Positions 54,693-63,094 of a stretch of 64,000 nucleotides of DNA are shown piece after piece. The first letter of the stretch is position 1. Each line of letters begins with the position of its first letter. The notes beneath the pieces are model-generated. The model saw nothing but the letters and a program-made list of their open reading frames with translations, searched no databases and was not told where the DNA came from. The translations under genes were made by a program, and so were the position numbers. Source of the stretch: Bacteroidota bacterium (GTDB lineage Bacteria; Bacteroidota; Rhodothermia; Balneolales; Balneolaceae); contig JAAAOB010000156.1 in NCBI GenBank assembly GCA_009909035.1, positions 1 to 64,000 of the forward strand, given 5' to 3'.

Positions 54693-56513
54693 ATGCATAA
54701 ACAAATAGTATTACTACCCGTACTTGCACTCATTGCAATGACCATCTTTACATCATGCGAAAGTGGGGGCCCTGTGGGCGGAATAGAGGAGATTGAATTT
54801 CAGCTTCAGCCGGATCTGCGGGTTGTTGATGGGGGAGAGAACGCGTCGATGGAGATTGCGCGGTCGGGAGAGAGTTTCTTTACGTTAAAAATCAGTGATA
54901 CCGGGCCGAACAAACACCTTACGGTAGGAAAGCGTGCAGGATGGTTGATGAGCCCCGATATCAGGTTAAATGAAGGCAGTACACTAAATGGGGTAACACT
55001 GTACTCAACATTCGGCGAGGAGTACTGGGCACCGGTCAATTACTTGTTAAATGAAAAAGAGAATCTGAAGGCAACCAATGCTGACATTACCTACCGCGAA
55101 ATTCAGGCCGCTATTTGGGGGATGCTGGATTTTACAGGCTTTGATATCGAGGAGCCCGACGCGGCTGATCTTCCGGATGAGCTGGTTGAAAATGGAGAGT
55201 TTCTGTTTGACTTAGAGTTAGTGAAAGACATTGTGGAAGATGCAAACTCAAACGCTTACTCGTTCACTTATACCCCGAAAAACATAGTTGCGCTCATTGC
55301 TGAAACTCCTTCGAATGGTGAATTTATGCTGATTGAGGAGTCAGCTTACGCTTTCGAACTTTTAGATCTTCGTCAGGCCCATAATTTGAATGTGGCCTGG
55401 GATCTGAATGATCAAGGACAGATTGTTGGCGGGAACAAGTTTTTTGACCCGCAAATTGGTATGCTGGAAATGGGGAACATATTTGGACGAGCTGTGAATG
55501 CACAGGGTGAAGTTGTGGGAAGCAGTAGCGGAACGGCCGCCTACTGGGATGTTTCAGCCGGTGTCACCTCTCTCGCAGTTGCCAGTGGGGACGAAAGTGA
55601 AGCCACCGACATTAATGATAATGGTCAGATTGTAGGCGAAGTTATGACCAGTACGTTAATTTACGAAGATGAAGAGTACGGCGATGAGTATGAGTATGAA
55701 TTCAACGGATTTTTATGGAATAGTACGGACGACTCTAAAACACTGGGCAGTGACGGCTGGGCTACATCGATAAATAACGATGCCTATGTGGTTGGAGTAG
55801 ATCAAGCAATTCCCGACCGCGGATTCATATGGGATCCTGAGCGTGAAATGGTATCGCTTGGTTCTTACTACGGGTTTAGCTCCGCACGTCCAAATGCCAT
55901 AAACAGCAACAAAATGGTGGTTGGGTCAGTACTGGTAACAAACAGCTCGAACGGCAGTTTAACGCTCTCAAACGAAAACGATGTTCGTGAACTCTCTGAA
56001 ACCATCGCTGAAATTGAGCGAGTGTTTAAAAAAGCGCACGCCGGAAATACGCTTGATTCTTATCACGTCCTGCAGATGATTCAAACATCAACCATTGACC
56101 GGCAGATAGTCCCCTGGAATGACGAGATGAGTGCAAATATATCCGTTTCCCTTCAGGAGCTGGAGCACACCGTTCGCGGGAAGGTGTCCGCGTCTGCTCT
56201 GAACAATTCGCAATCCGAGGCATTTGTATGGACAGAGTCAGGTGGAATGAAGAGCCTGGGAACCCTTGGTGGAAATTGGAGTACGGCCTGGGACGTCAAC
56301 GACAACGGGCAGGTTGTCGGGTACAGCGATATCGGGGAGGGAGAAAACCGTGCGTTTGTCTGGCATGAAGATTATGGAATGATCCAGCTGCCGTCGCTTG
56401 GGGGCAACAGCCTGGCACGATCCATCAATAATAATGGTGAAATTGTTGGATACAGCTACGATGCGGACGGGAACTTCTATCCCGTAAAATGGACGGTATC
56501 AATTAACCTGTAG
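54693..56513 (+). CDS. HAF-repeat lipoprotein with thioester-like N-terminal region
   Basis: A 606-residue lipoprotein (lipobox FTSC). An N-terminal domain (about 40-215) contains WAPVNYLLN then ITYREIQAAIWGMLDFTGFD, a pattern seen in thioester-type and choice-of-anchor surface domains; no reactive Cys is visible there. The rest has about seven HAF-type repeats, e.g. AWDLNDQGQIVGG, ATDINDNGQIVGEV, AWDVNDNGQVVGYS, ARSINNNGEIVGYS, likely forming a beta-propeller. Around 430-500 a non-repeat helical insert interrupts them. Probably exposed on the cell surface; ligand unknown. Confidence 0.78.
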   Translation: MHKQIVLLPVLALIAMTIFTSCESGGPVGGIEEIEFQLQPDLRVVDGGENASMEIARSGESFFTLKISDTGPNKHLTVGKRAGWLMSPDIRLNEGSTLNGVTLYSTFGEEYWAPVNYLLNEKENLKATNADITYREIQAAIWGMLDFTGFDIEEPDAADLPDELVENGEFLFDLELVKDIVEDANSNAYSFTYTPKNIVALIAETPSNGEFMLIEESAYAFELLDLRQAHNLNVAWDLNDQGQIVGGNKFFDPQIGMLEMGNIFGRAVNAQGEVVGSSSGTAAYWDVSAGVTSLAVASGDESEATDINDNGQIVGEVMTSTLIYEDEEYGDEYEYEFNGFLWNSTDDSKTLGSDGWATSINNDAYVVGVDQAIPDRGFIWDPEREMVSLGSYYGFSSARPNAINSNKMVVGSVLVTNSSNGSLTLSNENDVRELSETIAEIERVFKKAHAGNTLDSYHVLQMIQTSTIDRQIVPWNDEMSANISVSLQELEHTVRGKVSASALNNSQSEAFVWTESGGMKSLGTLGGNWSTAWDVNDNGQVVGYSDIGEGENRAFVWHEDYGMIQLPSLGGNSLARSINNNGEIVGYSYDADGNFYPVKWTVSINL

Positions 56514-56600
56514 CCTGCCGAGCGAACCGGTTCCGGTTGTATCTCTGTTTTCTTATCTGATACAACCGGCTATCTAAAGCGTCCGGGATCTACATCTGCA

Positions 56601-56915
56601 TCACTCCGTTTCTTCTTCCGGTTTTACGGCCTGGAACGGATCATCACCTACCACGGTATGCCAGGGGCGCACGGACCACTCTTTGACGATTCCGTTTTTG
56701 ACGTAGGGATCGTTCCCGGCAAAAGCTTCCGCTGCCGCCGGCGAATCGCCTTTAAAAAGCAGTACTGCCTTATCCGCAGGATCGTTCAACGCCCCGCCAA
56801 GAATAAGCCCATCATCTTGTTGAGCGTCCCACGCAAGACGAAGGTGCTCATCCCTGAATTCTCCTCGTCTTTCAAGATAGTCGGGCGCCAGTTCGTAGAT
56901 TAGCAGGTAATGCAT
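56601..56915 (-). CDS. YciI-like protein
   Basis: A 104-residue ferredoxin-like alpha+beta protein: MHYLLIYELAPDYLERRGEF, REEHLRLAW-type helix, DGLILGGALNDPADKAVLLF, AAAEAFAGNDPYVKNGIV and WSVRPWHTVVG. This is the YciI/YCII order with the conserved His and Asp in the active-site cleft. Enzymatic role uncertain; some relatives are dehydrochlorinase-like. Alone between HAF lipoprotein and aminotransferase genes. Confidence 0.85.
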   Translation of the reverse strand: MHYLLIYELAPDYLERRGEFRDEHLRLAWDAQQDDGLILGGALNDPADKAVLLFKGDSPAAAEAFAGNDPYVKNGIVKEWSVRPWHTVVGDDPFQAVKPEEETE

Positions 56916-57080
56916 GTTGTTGTCTGTTTATTCGATTGATTTGAAAGTAAAGTACAAATGAAGATGTAAGAAGCCGAATGTAATTTTTTGGGAACAATGA
57001 AAATATGGTACGCTTACAGTGTACTTAGCAGTTAAAATTGGATAGATTACACGCTTTACATTTAATAAAATGAAACAATT

Positions 57081-57938
57081 ATGCTGGTATATCTGAATGG
57101 TGATTATGTAGAACATACTGCAGCGGCTGTGTCTGTAGGGGACCGTGGGTTCGTGTTTGGCGATGGGATCTATGAAGTGATTCGCGTGGTGAACGGCCGA
57201 TATTTTATGGAAACGGAGCATATGAGCCGGATGGATGAAGGGCTTGAAGGCCTGATGATTGATCTGGAAAAGGAGATGCGAGAGGCAATTCCCGAGATCG
57301 GCAGGAAGCTGATAAAAGAGAATTCACTGGATAGCGGTGAGGCAAAAGTGTACATCCAGGTGACGCGTGGTTCTGCGTGGCCAAGAACGCATACATTCCC
57401 GGATCCTCCAGCAGAGCCGACGGTCTATCTGTCGGCAGAGCCCTTTTCGCCCCACACGGATCTCCACAATTCGGGAGTGGATACGATTACGGTATCGGAT
57501 GTTCGCTGGAGCCGCTGCAACCTGAAAACCGTGAACCTGCTGCCGAATACCCTTGCCAAACAACAGGCACGTGATGCGGGTGTTAATAGTGCGGTAATGA
57601 TTCGGGACGGGGTGGTAACCGAGAGTCCGAATGCCAACATTTTTGGGGTGAAGGATGGTGTCTTACTCACATACCCGGCCTCGAACTATATTTTAAGCGG
57701 TATCACCCGTGAGGTTGTTCTTGGCGTGGCTGTGAAACTCAAAATCCCAATAGATTTTAGGCCAATCACAGAGCAGGAGCTGTTTGCCCTGGATGAGCTC
57801 TTCTTTTCGGGTACAACCACAGATATTCAGTCAGTCAATAGAGTAAATGGAAGGAACATCGGACATGGGAAACCGGGCCCGGTTGTTCAGCGAATTCAAC
57901 AGGAGTATCATGAGATGTTGCATAGCGGTGAGTGGTAA
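57081..57938 (+). CDS. Class IV PLP aminotransferase (D-alanine transaminase-like)
   Basis: A 285-residue enzyme. VSVGDRGFVFGDGIYEVIRV, RMDEGLEGL, YIQVTRGSAWPRTHTFP and RCNLKTVNLLPNTLAKQQAR (Schiff-base Lys in the D-I-K-S-L-N-like context, here N-L-K-T-V-N) precede VTESPNANIFGVKDGVLLTY and DELFFSGTTTDIQSV. The R-G-x-x-x-R-x-H-x-[FY]-P motif is characteristic of D-amino-acid transaminase, which makes D-Ala/D-Glu. Branched-chain or other class IV transaminases remain possible. Confidence 0.88.
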   Translation: MLVYLNGDYVEHTAAAVSVGDRGFVFGDGIYEVIRVVNGRYFMETEHMSRMDEGLEGLMIDLEKEMREAIPEIGRKLIKENSLDSGEAKVYIQVTRGSAWPRTHTFPDPPAEPTVYLSAEPFSPHTDLHNSGVDTITVSDVRWSRCNLKTVNLLPNTLAKQQARDAGVNSAVMIRDGVVTESPNANIFGVKDGVLLTYPASNYILSGITREVVLGVAVKLKIPIDFRPITEQELFALDELFFSGTTTDIQSVNRVNGRNIGHGKPGPVVQRIQQEYHEMLHSGEW

Positions 57939-58190
57939 TGTAACAGCTAAGGTGAACACACAAACATACACTCTTTATAGACCGCCTGGCGCAAGTGTTA
58001 AGCGAAGCGTCACGTGTGCCCATCTTTATCCACAATGTATTTTGTTGAATGCGACTCAGGCTATGGGCATGCCGCCCCGGAGCGAGGGCGATCTATACTC
58101 CTGAAACGTGTGTTGAATTCTTTTTTATGTGATTGACTATATGAAAAAATCATCAACACTATCTTTTGCAGGATGACCCATTGGAATTAT
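57939..58190. other. Spacer leading into the repeat cluster
   Basis: No gene. Around 58060 a degenerate copy of the repeat phrase (ATGGGCATGCCGCCCCGGAG, then GATCTATACTCC) foreshadows the cluster that follows. Confidence 0.4.
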
Positions 58191-58900
58191 TCTCGCAGAG
58201 TTTCGCGGATAACAAACCCAGCACCATCGGTGCGGAATGTCCGTAGCCACGCAAGGCGAGCAATCTATTATTAGACAGAATCTGGTTTATTGAATTCCGC
58301 CGATTCGCTTTCCTTTTTTTGACCCCGACGTCCTTCCGTAAGGTTCTGTAATTGAATTTAGCGCCCGTTTGATGCCGCGCCGATGGCGCTCCGGTTTAAA
58401 ATGGCCTCTTATTACCCACCGGAAATGCGTTGCATTCCCGGTGGGCTACGGACATGTCGCCCCGAAGCGGGGCTGGTTTATAAACCGGACAAGGCGAAAT
58501 CCATTTATTGAATTTGGAAAATGTTGATCGTTTTAGGGAGCAAGTAATCAATTTTTCTCGCAGAGTTCCGCGGATGATATCGCAGAGTTTCGCGGATAAC
58601 AAATCCAGCACCATCGGTGCGACATGTCCGTAGCCCGGGGCCGCTGCGAAGCGGTGGCCCCGGGTTGCCAAATGCGCACGACAGAGGGAGCGCTGTAGGT
58701 GCGGCATCTCCGTGCCCCGGCAAGGCGAGCAATCCATTATTAGCCAGAATCTGGTTTATTGGTTAGGAGAGATTCTTTCCGCAGGGTTTCGTGGAAGAAT
58801 TCAGGGTACGGTTGGTGTCGCGCCGATGGCGCTCCGGTTTGAAATGGCCTCTTATTACCCACCGGACATGCTGCTCCTGAGCGGGGCTGATTACTATTCA
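58191..58900. repeat. Mosaic cluster of palindromic dispersed repeats
   Basis: Two diverged copies of the same composite lie in tandem. CGCAGAGTTTCGCGGATAAC occurs at about 58195 and 58581, with CAGCACCATCGGTGCG following each. GCGAGCAATC(T/C)ATTATTAG plus CAGAATCTGGTTTATT occurs at about 58257 and 58727. GCGCCGATGGCGCTCCGGTTT plus GGCCTCTTATTACCCACCGG occurs at about 58377 and 58820. Most units are themselves palindromes (GCACC-N3-GGTGC, GCGCC-N3-GGCGC, GCCCCG...CGGGGC, CCCGGGGCC...GGCCCCGGG). No gene; the ORF at 58712-59017 is a by-product. Confidence 0.75.
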
Positions 58901-59013
58901 TTGAAGCGGGGTGACTTTTTTATGAACTCTGTTTCAACGTCATTGCTCTCTGTCTTGGTGCTGACTCAAGCTTTTGAATCCAAAAATCCTGTACCCGGAA
59001 ACCCAAGAGGTTT

Positions 59014-59283
59014 TTAACAGACATTACCCGATTTGGGATCAATATAGCACCCGTCGCCGCTGAGGGATCGCTGCCAGGTAAGATCTTCTTCCAGCTCCCG
59101 GAGCCACTCCTCAATCTCCTCTTCACCCGATATAACGGACTCCCCGTCCCGAATCTTCGGCAGCTGATCCTCATCGGGCCCGTTTTCGGAAACCTCCGTT
59201 TTGTAGGCAAGGATTAACTCTTGGAAACGGGATTCGATCTCGTCTGCTTTGGTATCGTCGGATTTTCTGATGAGAGTAATCAT
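59014..59283 (-). CDS. Small conserved acidic protein of unknown function
   Basis: About 89 residues from MITLIRKSDDTKADEIESRF (ATG at 59283, preferred to the track start at 59337). It contains RDGESVISGEEEIEEWLREL and ends WQRSLSGDGCYIDPKSGNVC. The order of a G-x-x-x-I-x-G-x-x-x-I-x-x-[WF]-L motif and a C-terminal D-G-C-Y-x-D stretch gives it a thioredoxin-fold-tail look. It is known to me only as a conserved hypothetical type. Two cysteines near the end could bind metal or form a disulfide. Confidence 0.65.
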   Translation of the reverse strand: MITLIRKSDDTKADEIESRFQELILAYKTEVSENGPDEDQLPKIRDGESVISGEEEIEEWLRELEEDLTWQRSLSGDGCYIDPKSGNVC

Positions 59284-59354
59284 GGTGCTTATGTCTTTCT
59301 GTATATAGATTTTTGGCTTAGAGGGTGGCTGTGGCAAAAAATTTCTATTGCAGA

Positions 59355-59383
59355 GTCATCCCGGCATTGGGGTGCGGGATGAC
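59355..59383. repeat. Short palindromic repeat
   Basis: GTCATCCCG-N11-CGGGATGAC, perfect 9-bp arms. The same arm sequence occurs inside the MITE-like element at 16044-16205. REP-like; lacks a T-run in either direction. Confidence 0.5.
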
Positions 59384-59449
59384 TAATAGCCATAATTATA
59401 CATTTAATATACTGGTAAAACACGTTTCAACGCTATATCGTTACCATCC

Positions 59450-61141
59450 TTACTCTCCCATCATGTAATAGATCTCCTCGCCGGGGCCGACCGGGATCCC
59501 CAGGCCGAATACCATGGCATAAAAAAGGGCGATCCAGCCAATCAGGAAAAATATACTGTAGGGCAGCATCATGGCAATGATGGTACCGATGCCGAGATCT
59601 TTATCGTATTTATTTGCGAAAGCGAGGATCAGGCCAAAGTAACTCATCATAGGAGTGATGATATTGGTAACCGAATCGCCGATACGATAAGCGGCCTGGA
59701 TCACCTCCGGTGTATAACCGATCAGCATCAGCATGGGCACGAAAATGGGGGCCGTAACAGCCCACTGTGCGGATGCCGACCCCAGCATCAGGTTTACGGA
59801 GCCGGAAACCAGGATAAATCCAATGAAAATGATCGGGCCTGTCGCCCCCATATTTGTGAGGAGCTCAGCACCTTTAACGGCAAAAATCTGTCCCAGGTTG
59901 GTCCAGCCGAAGTAGGCCACAAACTGGGCAGCAAAGAATACAATCACGATATAAAGACCCAGGGTAGACATTGCCTGCGCCATACCTTCAATGACATCGC
60001 GGTCATCTTTCATGGTTCCCACAACACGCCCGTAGACAAAACCGGGTATCAGGAAACAGATAAAGATGAGAGCGACTACACCATTCAAAAAGGGCGAATC
60101 CTTCCAGTCGCCCGTTTCCGGGTTTCTGAGGATTCCGTTTTCAGGGACAATGGTGAGCGCAAGAATTCCAAACATCACCAGGATGGAGACGCCGGTCCAG
60201 GCAAGTCCGCGAAGTTCTTCCGGCTTGAGCGGCTCCATGGAAGCTTCATCCGACACATCCTCCATCGCCATGCTTTCGTCGTATTCACCCAGTTTGGGCT
60301 CCACAATTCGGAGGGTTACAAAAGCACCCAGGGCCGTGATCATGAAGGTGCTCACAAACATAAAGTAGTAGTTGGCGGTGGCTACTACCGTATAGTCCGG
60401 ATCGATTAGCATGGCGGCCTCCTGGGTGAGTCCGGCGAGCAGCGGATCGATGGTACCCAGCAGCAGGTTGGCGCTGTAGCCGCCCGATACGCAGGCAAAT
60501 GCGCAGGCCAGGCCGGCCAGGGGATGGCGGCCCATGGAGTGAAAGATGACGGCAGCCAGCGGCACCAGAACCACATAGCCCATTTCCGAGGCGGTATTGG
60601 AGATCACCGCAGAAAAACAGATGGCGATAGTGACCAGGTTTTTGGGGGTAACAAGGAACCGGTACATTCGCATCGGGATGGCGGTTAAGCCGCTTCCGAT
60701 GTCTCCTTTTGGTTTGAAGGAGGCCGCTTTCAGTACAATTCCGCGGATCACGGCACTGATGAGGCCGGAATGCTCGGCAACGCCAACTCCCAGCAGCGCC
60801 ACCAGAACAACCCCGAGTGGGGCAAAGTTGGTGAAGTTGGAGACCATATTCTCGATGATCATTCGCAGCCCCTCGGCATTCAGGAGGCTGACCGGCCGAA
60901 TGATGCCGTCCGGCGCCCGTCCGGGCGAACCTTCAGGACGCGGATCAGCAGCGGTCCACTCTAACCATTCGGCCAGCCCGCTGACTAGAACAATACCAAG
61001 TGCAAAAAGTGCGAAAAGAGTTACCGGGTGAGGTAGCAGATTCCCCAGCCATTCTACAAAATCCAGAAACCGCGTGAAGAGTGTTCGTTTCTCTTTGGGT
61101 CCGGGTGGATTTGGATCGTCAGTTTTCGTGTACTCACTCAT
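59450..61141 (-). CDS. AbgT-family transporter
   Basis: About 563 residues from MSEYTKTDDPNPPGPKEKRT (ATG at 61141; the longer ORF adds an unlikely leader). It has about ten TM helices in the AbgT order: FLDFVEWLGNLLPHPVTLFA, FTNFAPLGVVLVALLGVGVA, SNTASEMGYVVLVPLAAVIF, and GSVNLMLGSASAQWAVTAPI near the second hairpin. AbgT proteins import p-aminobenzoyl-glutamate or export antifolate sulfonamides. No amidohydrolase partner is adjacent. Confidence 0.93.
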   Translation of the reverse strand: MSEYTKTDDPNPPGPKEKRTLFTRFLDFVEWLGNLLPHPVTLFALFALGIVLVSGLAEWLEWTAADPRPEGSPGRAPDGIIRPVSLLNAEGLRMIIENMVSNFTNFAPLGVVLVALLGVGVAEHSGLISAVIRGIVLKAASFKPKGDIGSGLTAIPMRMYRFLVTPKNLVTIAICFSAVISNTASEMGYVVLVPLAAVIFHSMGRHPLAGLACAFACVSGGYSANLLLGTIDPLLAGLTQEAAMLIDPDYTVVATANYYFMFVSTFMITALGAFVTLRIVEPKLGEYDESMAMEDVSDEASMEPLKPEELRGLAWTGVSILVMFGILALTIVPENGILRNPETGDWKDSPFLNGVVALIFICFLIPGFVYGRVVGTMKDDRDVIEGMAQAMSTLGLYIVIVFFAAQFVAYFGWTNLGQIFAVKGAELLTNMGATGPIIFIGFILVSGSVNLMLGSASAQWAVTAPIFVPMLMLIGYTPEVIQAAYRIGDSVTNIITPMMSYFGLILAFANKYDKDLGIGTIIAMMLPYSIFFLIGWIALFYAMVFGLGIPVGPGEEIYYMMGE

Positions 61142-61331
61142 TGAATTTGTCTGGTTATTGGTGGATTTGTTAACTGGTTTTTTGGGGTATTTTGAAATGT
61201 TATCTACTGGAACTGATTGAGAGTCTTCCGGGGGCTCCACCAGACAGGTCAGAAATGTCTGATTCTATAGAGGCGAATTGCAGTTCAAATATTTTGATAC
61301 ACAATTGGAGTTGGTCCGGCATAGATGATGT

Positions 61332-61697
61332 TCAGGCTGTGCGAGATTTTTGGACGTCACCGGGCCGAAGCAACTGGCGGATTTGAGAGCCAAGGAGGGT
61401 TCCAACGCCTCCAATGAGTCCGCCAATCAGGGCCGTTAACAACAGGACAAGCCAGCTTTGGCCCACGCCAAGCATGTCGGCCATGCGCCCTGAAAGGACC
61501 GACTCATTTGCAATGTCGATGTAGAGGACTTGCAGAAGCCAGGCGGCAAATAAGGAGAGAAATCCGATTGAAAAGGCGGATACCGAACGTTCAAAAAGGG
61601 CCGCGCCCAGAACAACCGCGGGAATCAGTAACGTCCACCACGGCAGAAAGAGCGTGACGATCCAGAAACAGAATAACAGAATGATAAAGTTTCGCAT
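61332..61697 (-). CDS. Small four-TM membrane protein of unknown function
   Basis: About 121 residues from MRNFIILLFCFWIVTLFLPW. Four hydrophobic segments (about 3-18, 22-38, 45-65 and 85-110) with a short polar loop containing VLSGRMADMLGVG. The last helix, VLLLTALIGGLIGGVGTLLG, is Gly-rich. No family assigned. Divided from the AbgT gene by 190 bp on the same strand. Confidence 0.65.
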   Translation of the reverse strand: MRNFIILLFCFWIVTLFLPWWTLLIPAVVLGAALFERSVSAFSIGFLSLFAAWLLQVLYIDIANESVLSGRMADMLGVGQSWLVLLLTALIGGLIGGVGTLLGSQIRQLLRPGDVQKSRTA

Positions 61698-61984
61698 AAA
61701 CAACATCTCAGGTTAAGAGCGCATGAAATCAATTGAGTATAACAGATTGCGGGCATTTCTGAAATAAAAAATGTGCATTACCGCTTCTTTTAACAGAAAC
61801 AGCCAAACGGGTATTGCTGATATAACGCAGAAACGTTCTGTATGGCGTGCATCTGTTTTCTTAAAAATCGGCTAATGCCTGGTGTTTTTAATCTTAATCT
61901 TAAGTGGTTTCATTGCCCGACTCTCTGGGTCGGACAAGCCGTGGGTTGACTTTCTGAGTTTAGAATGTCCTGGACTTGGTTCTT

Positions 61985-62060
61985 AAACGTAACGAATAAC
62001 ACCCCTCCCCACGCGCAAAAACCCGCGTGGTACTCCCCTGGGGAGACCAGCCCTCTCTCC
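61985..62060. repeat. REP-like repeat unit, second copy
   Basis: ACGAATAACACCCCTCCCCA, then CGCG...CGCGTGGTACTCCCC. This nearly repeats 15985-16040. An adjacent CGCCCGCCGGCGG dyad extends it. Confidence 0.55.
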
Positions 62061-62087
62061 GCCCGCCGGCGGAGTACTCCCCTCTCG

Positions 62088-62282
62088 AGAGGCTGTGAAA
62101 AAAAAATAGAACAACAAGCATTATAAACACTCGCTATGTGGGCCACGAAGGCACGACGACACAAAGATTTCACGAAGGTTATTTCGTTGATATTATTTCA
62201 CTTCGTGCACCTTCGTGACTTTGCGTCCTCGTGGCAAAAACAAATGGCTGATATACTTGACTATGTATTTCCTCACAGCCTC
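62088..62282. mobile_element. MITE-like element with AGAGGCTGTGA ends, third member
   Basis: AGAGGCTGTGA (62088-62098) and TCACAGCCTC (62273-62282) are inverted, framing about 195 bp with no gene. The ends match those of the element at 21592-21805 and the first eight bases match the 16044 element. The core carries the CTTCGTGG-type dyad. Confidence 0.55.
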
Positions 62283-62340
62283 CGAAGGGGGACACTCCAG
62301 AATAAACTCAATAGTTGACCAAAAAGTTAGAGGTTCAAAT

Positions 62341-62369
62341 TGATACCTCGTGGGCTCTGCCCTGAGGTA
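62341..62369. repeat. Short palindrome TACCTC...GAGGTA
   Basis: TACCTCGTGGGCTCTGCCCT followed by GAGGTA: outer arms TACCTC/GAGGTA and inner GGGC/GCCC. Similar in style to the units of the 58 kb cluster. Probably a REP unit. Confidence 0.45.
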
Positions 62370-62648
62370 GTTCATTGATTGAGAGATCGATTGTAGAAAT
62401 CGCAATCAACCAACCCATCATGGCGGAGAAGTGTAGATCGGGTTAATATTAAAAATCTATTGGACAGCTTTTTTTTTACTCAATTGTTACCCGCCTGATG
62501 AGATAAGGACGTGATGTTTTGGGAGAGGAATGAACGATCTCAAAAAAATCAGATTTCTTCCCAAAATCGTAAACGAAATCGAGAATCCATTGGTTGTTCT
62601 ATGTGAAATAGTTTCATATTAAACAATAATTAAAACATAAGAAGTACG

Positions 62649-63014
62649 ATGAGTGTAAAAGAAAAAATCACCGACGTATATAATCACATACAAAACGGCA
62701 CCGCTTTGGATGCATTTGAGAAATATTATGCAGATGACGTGGTCATGGTTCTGGAAGATGGAACGGAAGTGGAAGGCAAAGATGCCAACCGAGACCGCGA
62801 AAATGAGTTCTTTGCAGGCGTTGAATCATTCAACGGCGCAGGAGTAACGGCCATCACATCAAACGAAGAAGAAGAGACAACAGCCGTAGAGAGCTGGATG
62901 GATATCACGTTTAAAGGAGCGGACGGCCCCATGAAAATTGAGCAGGTTGCCACCCAGCAGTGGAAGGATGGTAAAATTGTAAGAGAACGATTTTACGGCA
63001 CCCAGCAAGGGTAA
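62649..63014 (+). CDS. SnoaL/NTF2-like protein
   Basis: A 121-residue cone-fold protein: KEKITDVYNHIQNGTALDAF (helix 1), KYYADDVVMVLEDGTEVEGK, DRENEFFAGVESFNGAGVTA, WMDITFKGADGPMKIEQVAT, QQWKDGKIVRERFYGTQQG. The order matches SnoaL-like NTF2 proteins, which act as isomerases, hydrolases or ligand binders. Function not assignable. A bidirectional terminator follows its stop by about 30 bp. Confidence 0.85.
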   Translation: MSVKEKITDVYNHIQNGTALDAFEKYYADDVVMVLEDGTEVEGKDANRDRENEFFAGVESFNGAGVTAITSNEEEETTAVESWMDITFKGADGPMKIEQVATQQWKDGKIVRERFYGTQQG

Positions 63015-63042
63015 GATTCTCTCCTCTTTGCTTCATAAAAAT

Positions 63043-63073
63043 AAAAGCCACGTCATTCGGCGTGGCTTTTTTT
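63043..63073. terminator. Bidirectional rho-independent terminator
   Basis: AAAAGCCACG, an 8-nt loop and CGTGGCTTTTTTT, between two convergent genes. The T tract serves the NTF2-like gene on the plus strand. The opposite A tract (AAAAATAAAA) gives a T-rich end for the beta-propeller gene on the minus strand. Confidence 0.85.
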
Positions 63074-63094
63074 GTGTTCATAATCAGTCGGCTA

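Larger units (their letters stand above)
61698..62648. other. Long repeat-rich spacer
   Basis: About 950 bases without a supported gene; the short ORFs here cross repeats. It holds a REP-like unit at ~61985, a MITE-like element at 62088-62282 and a palindrome at 62341-62369. A long dyad GCCACGAAGGCAC...CGTCCTCGTGGC (about 62140-62232) belongs to the CTTCGTGG-type repeats common between genes of many bacteria. Confidence 0.55.

Noticed and set aside
58712-59017. 101-codon plus-strand ORF
   Set aside because: It is made of translated palindromic repeats and would overlap the small conserved protein gene end.
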